Shown here: piece by piece, positions 56,017 through 64,000 of the stretch | Position numbering within the stretch: position 1 is the first letter of the stretch | Layout: every line of letters starts with the position of its first letter | Source: Paralichthys olivaceus | Lineage: Eukaryota > Chordata > Actinopteri > Pleuronectiformes > Paralichthyidae | Assembly: GCF_024713975.1 (NCBI RefSeq) | Contig: NC_091095.1 | Coordinates: 4,500,001 to 4,564,000 of the forward strand | Length of the DNA stretch: 64,000 nucleotides | Reading direction: 5' to 3' | Program-made: the position numbers and the translations under genes | The notes under the pieces: model-generated | Database searches by the model: none | Told to the model about the DNA's origin: nothing | The model's input: only the letters and a program-made list of their open reading frames with translations

Positions 56017-59000
56017 TCAAAGTCGCTCCTTGGTTGGAATCCAGATGTATGGACCGGACTGCTCCTCCACGATCTGCTTCACCTGCGAGTAAACTTCCTC
56101 TAGAGACGAGCCCTGGACTATTCCTGCACAGAGACAGAGACAGACAGGGACACACAGAGACACACAGAGACACTGGGTCAACCACACAGCAAACATTTGT
56201 CCAAATATATAACACACGGAAAATAAAGTATATTCAAAAACTCCATTAAATGAGATGATACCAGTAAAGGTCAATATTATCATCATTATTGTTATTATTA
56301 GAAATAGTAAAAAACTATTTAGTGACCAACACAAAGACACAGCACGAAACAAGAGAGGGAACTAGACCTGACCACCTCAACTACAGGAAAAGAGGAGAGA
56401 CGAGCTGAGCGTCAGGGGTTTTATTTAGAAGATGTAAAGTTTTCTGATTCCTCTCAGAACATGAGTGGGTTCAGGTGTTTGTGGGAAAACCGCTCTGGCT
56501 CGTGAATGTGTGCTCCGGTGTGGAACTAACCGGTGAAGTATTCCGTGAACTCCTGCTCCAGTTTGACCGCTCGGTCGAACGTCTTCCTCGCCTGCTCCTC
56601 AGTGAAGCGCTTGTTCATCTCTCTGGAGACAGACGAGAGTCACAAATCACAACTGAGACGTAACGTACAGTTTCAGAATTACATTTTTACAACATCTTTT
56701 TCCAGGAATATGAACTCCCCATAACCTCATTGACCTCAGTGTAGAGTTCAGCAGGTCCCATGATGTGATGACAGAGGTGGGTTAATGAGCTCCGATAAGA
56801 ACCATGTGATATGGAAAAGGTTGTTACTGACTGGACCTTATGGTGAGATTCACTGGCCTTAGTAACGTTACTCACAGGATGTTGTCGACGTTGCGTGGGC
56901 TAATGAAAATAGCGACGGGATGGAGGCCTGCCATCTGGAGACGCTTTATTGCATTCCCTGATACGTCCAGTATACAATGTTTACCCTGGTGGAGAGAGAG
57001 CATCAAACAAAGAGAGAGAGAGAGAGAGAGAAATCATTAAGTTCCTCTGTGTGTTCTGTCCTCCATCGATCCCTTCACGCTGTTTCCTCTGCCGTTTGTT
57101 TTATTCCTCCTCTCCTCCACCGTGTCACGTCTCTCGGCGTCTCACCTTGTCGGCGACCTCTCGGACAGACTGTATGCTGGTTCCATACAGATGGTTGTTG
57201 TACTGTCCGGCCTCGATGAATTTATGCTCCTGGATCTCTTGCTCCATGAGCTCTCTGGAGGACATGAAGTGGTAATCTCTGCCGTCCACCTCGTAGTCTC
57301 GCCGCGGCCGCGTCGTGTCTGAGGATCAATGGTTTTACACAGTGTTAAAAAATAGATCAGGTCCTTGTGTTAAAGAAAACTGTAACAACAGGTTTGTTCC
57401 CTGATGTCCGGAGAACATGATTTGCAGCCTGAAGCGTCTGTGTAGCATCACATTTCTTCATTTATGTTGTTACACATTTGACCTTTATCAACAAATTGCA
57501 GCAATTACATATTACACCAGGCCATATCACGGTTTCGATAATATTTTTTTTTATTATTCGGACCAACTTTCAGGTTTTAAACTTTACAGGAAATGAAATA
57601 CAACTGTATATTCATTTCGATTCATTTTAATCTTTGACTTGAAATTTCAATTCACACTCGTCTCGACCCCGTGAGGGAGCAAACCGCTGTGTTTTCAGTT
57701 TTGCTTCAAGCTACACATCAATTTCAAGTGAGTTCGTAAAAAAGTGCTGAGATGTATAACACATAAACATCACAGGAGTCTGAGGCGTCAGCATCTGTTA
57801 CGGCATCATAAACATGATTTTACAGTTTTCATAATGTGAGTGAAGGTCAACATAGGTAACCTATACTGTACGTTTCTGTACGTTTCAGAGGTCAGTTCTT
57901 ATACGAGACTCACGTGGGACACATGAGCCAAACTTATCAGGGAACTCAGAGATGAGGTCATCGTTGATCCGATCTTTCATCGGTCCGAGCACGATGACTG
58001 GCCGCGTGTAATTAACTGAAAAAGAGAAACAGAACCACATCGATAAACAGGAAGACACAAATTAGGATGATTTAAGTGATGACAACACAACAGCATCCAC
58101 TTTTCTCCTTTTAATTATATTCAAGTATCTTTGAAGCTATTCATTATTTTTAAGAATCAATATTAGGTGAAATAATTGTGTGCGGCTCTTAGTGTCAAAT
58201 CCACAAAGACTTGTCATCCACCGCTGCAGCTCTACAGAGTCTTTAAGTGACTGCTCTGGTTTTACAGCTCAACGGCTCAATGTCAGTAAACAAGTATTCA
58301 AAGTTTACCAATAAGAGCCGGATATTTTCCTCAGGAGCTGAACAGAGAGTAAATACTGGACTTACAACATGTCTGCTTGATGTATAAACAGACATGTGGC
58401 TGCTCACATGTGAAACACAACAACTCTGCATGTCAGTGATGTGTGCAGCTTTTTTCTGCTGTCGCCAAGTGGCCAAGAAAAGCCATTGACTTTTGGTATA
58501 TATTCTATATAATCATTTTTACACATTAATACAGGACGATATATTTGTAATTTATATCCTATTTATTACAATGAGCATTTATAGAGTTTCACTTTGCAAA
58601 TGAAGAAGGGTGTTTTTATCAACGTCCATGATTGAAAAACATAAAGTGAATCAAAATAAAATGAGAGGGTGAAGCTCTGACCTTCCTGCTGCATGACAGG
58701 TTGGTAGGTGAGTAAAGTCTCCTCCTGACCGGCTGATTGGACAAACAGAAATGACACGTTTAGAGGAGCAGAGGAGGAAAATCATCAAAACACAACCTCA
58801 TCCTTTTCCATTTTTCACTTTTGGCTTCATCAACAGCTCTGAAACATCAGGCTGGAGAAGCAGAGGAAGGTGACACTCACACACACGCACTCACACACAC
58901 TCACACACACGCACATACACGTCACACACGTGCACACACACCCACACATGCACATAAAAACACTATAAGCACAACACACAAATACATGTATTTGTGTTAA

Positions 59001-59983
59001 TGTATGCATGACAATCCCACAAGGACACACAGAGACAAACACACCACAAACAAAAAACAAAAAAATAAGAAGAGAGAGAGACAGACAGAGACAGAGAGAG
59101 AGACAGAGACAGAGACAGAGACATAGACGAGGGTCTAGACTTACAGGAACTACTCTCACTATCGCTGGTGCCAGAGGTTACCAGCTCTGGAAGGACAAGA
59201 CAGGTCAGAGTCAGCAACACAAACACACACATAGAAGCACATACACACAAGCACACGCCAATCACACATAAAAACACACACAGACTTCCATCCTTAACAC
59301 ACACTTTATCTTGCATTGTTCGGTCAGTATGCAGGACATGTCATAAAGTAGAATACGTGTATGTAAATGATGACAGCACAACTAAGTACAGCTTCTAAAA
59401 TGTAAATGTAAAAGGTGCACTCTGGGTATTGTACTTCCATAAATTTGCAGGACTAGGGATAAACAGGTGAAACTGATAGATCTATGGATTTCATCTCCAT
59501 CAATTACATTTGAAGCATGTGTGTATTGTTCTTTTTACTTTTGCAAAGTTTGGAAGCAGATATCCAATTAAATTAAACAACCACACATCACCCGATGTCC
59601 GAATGATGAAGTGATTAAACAAATATCCTCTAAAACAACCCGACCTCCCTCGACATCATGTTCCTTGAAGAAGGAGGTAAAGAGAACTGCACAGTGGTGT
59701 AAAATACCGTACTGACCAGCAGGTGTCGCTGATGGAAAGACTACCTACCTTTATCATCCTGATCCTGCAGAGGAAGAGAGAGACAGAGAGACAAAGAGAG
59801 AGAGACAGAATTAATTATCACGCCCAAGATAATAAAAACAGAAGACTTGGTTTTAGGGTCAGAATTAGTTTTAGGTCAGGTTAAGGGTTAGGCTTTTAGT
59901 TTGGATGGTTAGGGTTTGGGTAAGGGGCTGGGGAATTCATAATGCCAATGACTGTCCTCACTAAGATAGAAGTACAAACGTGT

Positions 59984-60015
<32 letters not shown>

Positions 60016-63000
60016 GATATTTTTTAATTATCTCCTCTTCATCATGCTGAGCTGCTGATTCACATAGTGCGAGGAAAACACAGCGAGCTGACAACACAGT
60101 GATATCAATAGCTGGTGTTAGACTCGTGTGTCGGCTGCCGTCATCACGATGTGTGAGTGAGATTAAAGTCACGTCGTCGCCTCGCATGCAAGCTCAGGGA
60201 GGAACTTTCCAGATCAAAGAAACAACTTACTGTGTTTTATTTAAGCCTTAATTACTGTTGGTGCTTTCTTAGTTTGACCGGATTGAAGACGACATCACAC
60301 AGTCAGGGGATGTTGTCTGTGGTTTGCCAAATATTCAGCAGGTTCTCCGACACGACGGAGACGCTGCTCATCCAGAGTTTTTGTGCTCTCAGGCTAAAAT
60401 GTCTGGTTTTCAACACCAGCAGTGAACGATACCGGTTTGTAAGTTTTGGTCCAGACCTTTGGACTTTTCAGTTTATTCTGAAGCAAAACAAATCTTCTCC
60501 TCACGATATAATGTTTAAACAACAAGGAGCCTCATGTTGCTGGTAGTAACACACACTCGAGTACAGACCAATCAAAGCCAAGTATAGATAAACGCAGCCC
60601 ACGGTGATGATGACAGGACGATCTTATGTCATGTAAAAGTCTGAAGTGCGCTCCCTTCATTACAATGTGAAATTAAAACTGGATCAAATGAAAACGATGT
60701 AATAAAGACATGAACTACAGTTTGGACCTCGTGGACCATGGTCCAGACATTCAGGTGTCTTTATTTACTGTCTTAATAAAAAAAAAGATCTGAGAAGTCT
60801 CTACTCACCGATCTGTCCTGAGACCTCGACACTCTGACCGTCTTTAACCTCGACCGCTCCTTCTTCTCCGCCCTGTGGGACAGAGAGAAAGAGCATTTAG
60901 AGAAACGCTGAGGGACGAAGACGGGACGAGAAAGCAGCGAGAGGAAAGAGGAAGGAGACAGAAGGTAATGGTGTTTAGTGACAGCTATGAGAAACATTAG
61001 TGATCAAGCATGTGAACTTCCTGTAACACTGAGACTTTTCATTTCATTCAGTGCTGTTTATACTGTGAGACTCTGCCCACACAACAGTAACTGTTCACAC
61101 AGAGACTGTGCTGAGGTTGAACTCTGTTTGTGAAGGGATTTCCATCTGAAGCTTCTTTTATGTTTGAAAGATCCAAACTGCAAACGCAGAATCATCCTGA
61201 TGTTTTTAAAGAACAAAAATCCTGAAACTGTAGAACTAGTTTAAACTGTATCATCCCACAATAACCTTTTATCGTAAAAAAAAAAAAAAAAAAAAAAAAA
61301 TCATTTTGTCCCTGTCTATATTTGAAGTATATTTTTGGATCTACTCTAACTCATCTGCGAGCGTCACTATGAATTTATGGGATTTCTGTCGAGCAGTGGG
61401 AGGTGGCTGATTGAATTTTGTGGAATTTGACGTCCAGATGTGATGTAACTTGACGGTAAAGAGCAGATCCATGTCCTCTAATCTGAATGTTCTGTAATTA
61501 ACTTATCACAGATGGACAAGAGACAGAGAACATGACGTCAGCTGCAGCGTCAGGGACCAGAACAGACACTCTGCTTTCATACAGCGTCTGCTTCGGAGAC
61601 ATTTTGGTCTCCTACAAGTTTAAAATTAGATTTGTCACTTCCTGTGCGGGACCATTGTCTGCTGGCGATCATATTCGCTGCTTGAATTTCCAATAAGCTT
61701 GATGTGCAGCGTCTCGGTTGAGGGACCTGTTTGCTTCTTGAAGCCTCATTTCATAATTTAGTTAAGTCAGATTTATTTGGAAGTTTGTAAAAACAGCGAA
61801 ACAACTGACGCTGAAAATAAAGCGGCTGCTTCGTGGTCCAAAGCAGAAATAAAGGTAAAATCTTTAAATCCCTGACGACAGCAAAGATCTGAAAAATAAA
61901 ATATATCTTTACACTTCTGCAACATCTTTACTTTTACCTCTCCACTCCACTCCTTTTTTTTTTCTTCCCTTCAGTGAATATAATCAAAATGTGATTTCCA
62001 AGCAAAAACCCACCGGTTATTTTACTTGAGAAGGAGAGGAAGAGGAGGAGGAGGCGAGGAGGATGAAGAGTGGCAGACAGGGAGAGAGCACAAGTGGAGA
62101 GGAAAGGGGGAAAATGGGAGGAGGATAAGATTTTGGATGAAGTGAAAGGAGGATGAGAGGAAGAAGGGAGAAGGAGGGGAATAGGGGAAAGGGAAGAGGA
62201 GAGGGAGAGAAGGAGGGAAGTGAGAAGGCAGAAGAAGAAGACAGGAGGGGCAGAGGAGAGAAAGAAAATTATGTGAAGGGAGGAAGATAAGAGGAGAGAA
62301 GGAGAGGAGGGGAAGAAATGAAGAAAACAGAGAGAAAGTGAGGAGAGATGGAAGAAGAGAAGAATGAGACAAAGTTGGCCAAAGGTTTAAAGGAGGGGAG
62401 AGGAAGAGGGATAGAGCAAAACAGAGCATGTGGAAGAAAGGGACTGAAAGGAAGATAAGATGAGGGGAAGAGGAGGAGGAGGTGAAGGAAAGGAGGGAAC
62501 ATCTTAAACGTCTCATATTGAAAGACTGCGTGGAGCGCATACAATAATTAACCTCACATTCATTATACCTCTATTTGTTCTAATGTCCAGTCATTTATGT
62601 ATCTGCTGGATTTATAATATTCGAACATCTTTTACATTTCATATTTTCTATTCTATTACCCATAATGCACCAACCCAACACACCCTCTATATTCTAACAC
62701 CTCAGTCTATTAATACTCCACCCTCTGCACCCCTGTGTGACAATATCCATCCCTTCCGCGTTCACTCGCTCCTTCACCTACTCCCACTCCTCCTTGTTGC
62801 CTGTAAACCCTTCTTCCATCTTCCACTTATTCCCCCTCACTCTAACACGCTCTCAAACATCTGTCTGTCACCTCCTTCACGCCGGAGGATAGTGAGAAAG
62901 AAGAAGGGAGGTGTGTAGAGGTGAATATATATATATATATATTTATATAGATTTATTAGTTATCATTTTACAGATCCTCGTCTTTCGTGATATTTATGTA

Positions 63001-63950
63001 AAGTTGTTTGTGTCCGAATGAACACGTGTCCGATGGATGAATCTCCTTTCGGAACCGACGTGTGATCAGCGACTTAGAAAAACCAAAAATGTGATACAAG
63101 AAAGCTGCGTCACTGATTTCAAGTCTTTGTAACTATGGAAGACACGTTATTGAAACAACAGATAATTAGGACGTGGACGTCGAAATTCTAAAAATCTAAT
63201 GCGGAGAGTGTCCCTGAATTTTTATTTTTTCTAACCTCTTTCCTTTTTACAGTGTGTGAAACATCTCTATTTCCACCACAGGTTTACATTCAGCTGATTC
63301 CACACAACGACGATGCTCGCGGGTTAATGAGCCGACTGCAAAATGACACCGTGACGTAAATTGAAACTAATGTGAAAGTGCTGGAGCTGACGAGCTGAGA
63401 TTACCAGCTCAGTTGTCTTTGCTCTAGAAGCATCACAGAGCAGGTCCAATGATTTGTTTGCAGCATATGTAGTATTTATAATCGTATTCAGATCACGTCA
63501 GAGAGCGATGAGATGTCAGAGAAGTGTCACATTTATCTTAACTATTTATGTTTTGCAGAGTGGAGGTGAGGCTTTTAAAATGTGAACGTCCCAGCAGCAC
63601 TGATGGTTTTAATATGATTAAATCATGATCATAGATCATAGATAAGGTAAATGTTGAGGAGCATGTTGCGTGAGAGCGGTGACGGACTTGAGTCGACAGC
63701 CTGAATGAGCTCTCAGTTCAGAATCATTGAAAACATCTGCCCGTCCAAAAACCCCAGTGACTCTGACCTCCTGCGGCTGGGGATGACCCCGACTTCGGGG
63801 CAGTTCGGGGGCGGGGGGCTGAGGTGACGGGCGGGCCACCACTCCTCTTCGCCGGCGCCGCTCACATGGAGGATGTCCCCGAAATGAAACGGCAGGGCCT
63901 GATTGGGCGCGCTCAGATCCGACGCACTTCCGTCGTAGTCGAACAACGCT
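56017..63950 (-). CDS. dlg1: Disks large homologue 1 (SAP97), C-terminal part: SH3, hook, guanylate kinase-like domain
   Basis: Ten coding exons join in phase to 313 aa ending ...[13 protein letters not shown]: 63768-63950, 60809-60872, 59749-59764, 59145-59186, 58682-58732, 57914-58015, 57146-57318, 56876-56985, 56531-56622 and 56017-56123. DLG1 is a MAGUK scaffold at cell junctions and synapses. Seen here are the SH3 domain ([37 protein letters not shown]), a basic hook ([13 protein letters not shown]) and a variable linker with a 16-nt microexon. The guanylate kinase-like domain follows ([66 protein letters not shown]). The family's GK domain binds phosphopeptides and is catalytically inactive. 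The SH3 exon enters in phase 2, so the PDZ and L27 exons lie beyond the right edge. DLG1, not DLG2-4, is chosen because of its meltf/ncbp2 neighbours; the sequence alone is less decisive. Confidence 0.93.
56999..57030 (+). repeat. (GA)n run beside a dlg1 acceptor
   Basis: GA dinucleotides on the plus strand form part of the polypyrimidine tract (CT-rich in the mRNA sense) upstream of the exon at 56876-56985. Confidence 0.85.
58870..59290 (+). repeat. Compound CA-rich and AGAC-rich repeats around a dlg1 hook exon
   Basis: CA-rich DNA occupies about 58877-58960 and 59216-59290, with (AGAC/AGAG)n at about 59075-59125. The 42-nt hook exon 59145-59186 lies between them. In the pre-mRNA these read as UG-rich upstream and UCU-rich downstream. 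ORFs over the repeats are artefacts. Confidence 0.85.
59850..60017 (+). repeat. Fish repeat leading into a (GT)n microsatellite
   Basis: 'aggttaagggttaggctttt', 'gtaaggggctggggaattca', 'actgtcctcactaagataga' and 'agtacaaacgtgtgtg' match a well-known microsatellite-associated repeat of fish. GT units run to 60017. It lies in a dlg1 intron. Confidence 0.75.
61276..61300 (+). repeat. Poly(A) run
   Basis: Twenty-five consecutive A, possibly the tail of a decayed retroelement. No target-site duplication was recognised. Confidence 0.9.
62033..62507 (+). repeat. Long polypurine tract (GGA/GAA-rich)
   Basis: About 475 bp that is almost all A and G on the plus strand (pyrimidine-rich in the dlg1 pre-mRNA), with only scattered interruptions. 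The 172-aa Ser/Leu/Pro-rich ORF on the opposite strand is a by-product. Confidence 0.9.
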
Positions 63951-64000
63951 CTGCAGACAGAGAGAGAAGATTCACATTTACAACCTCACATCAATGAACT

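Larger units (their letters stand above)
60873..63767 (-). other. dlg1: dlg1 intron between the SH3 exon and the hook exon
   Basis: A 2.9 kb intron containing an A25 run (61276-61300) and a long purine-rich tract (62033-62507). I saw no convincing alternative exon in it, although the family often has optional hook exons in this area. Confidence 0.7.

Noticed and set aside
62022-62540. 172-aa Ser/Leu/Pro-rich ORF on the minus strand
   Set aside because: It is a translation of the pyrimidine strand of a low-complexity tract inside a dlg1 intron.

Overview
This window reads as teleost nuclear DNA. It has small intron-rich vertebrate genes with GT-AG introns, AT-rich intergenic DNA, many microsatellites and diverged fish-type interspersed repeats. 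The right half keeps the gene order of human 3q29: ncbp2, ncbp2as2, meltf (melotransferrin), dlg1. That supports the gene names; no species is claimed.

Layout. About 1-31.4 kb is gene-poor. It holds scattered repeats and one likely first coding exon at 13.5-13.6 kb (minus), which encodes a signal peptide of a protein I could not identify. ncbp2 (cap-binding complex small subunit) lies on the minus strand at 31.9-34.6 kb, in five coding exons; its third intron has U12-type (minor spliceosome) signals. An uninterrupted fkbp2-like ORF (ER FK506-binding prolyl isomerase) lies on the minus strand at 37.0-37.4 kb. ncbp2as2 (small conserved protein) is a single-exon gene on the plus strand at 38.5-38.8 kb. 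A complete 16-exon meltf (721 aa, GPI-anchor type, two transferrin lobes) lies on the minus strand at 41.5-49.8 kb. The last ten coding exons of dlg1 (SH3, hook, guanylate kinase-like domain) lie on the minus strand at 56.0-63.95 kb; the gene continues beyond the window.

Main result. The predicted meltf 3'UTR (about 41.5-40.04 kb) contains four stem-loops that match the iron-responsive element (IRE) consensus: bulged C, five-base-pair upper stem and CAGTGN hexaloop. All are on the mRNA-sense strand. Multiple 3'UTR IREs are the arrangement known for transferrin receptor 1 mRNA, so this gene may be post-transcriptionally controlled by iron through IRP1/IRP2. The predicted protein also appears to have moved its iron site. 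The N-lobe has lost its Asp (Ser78) and His (Arg279) ligands, while the C-lobe keeps all four (Asp413, Tyr443, Tyr547, His616). Human melotransferrin is generally described the other way round, with a working N-lobe and a defective C-lobe.

Other points: the fkbp2-like gene sits between ncbp2 and ncbp2as2, which are neighbours in human; and the alternatively spliced hook region of dlg1 has a 16-nt microexon flanked by CU/UG-rich tracts.
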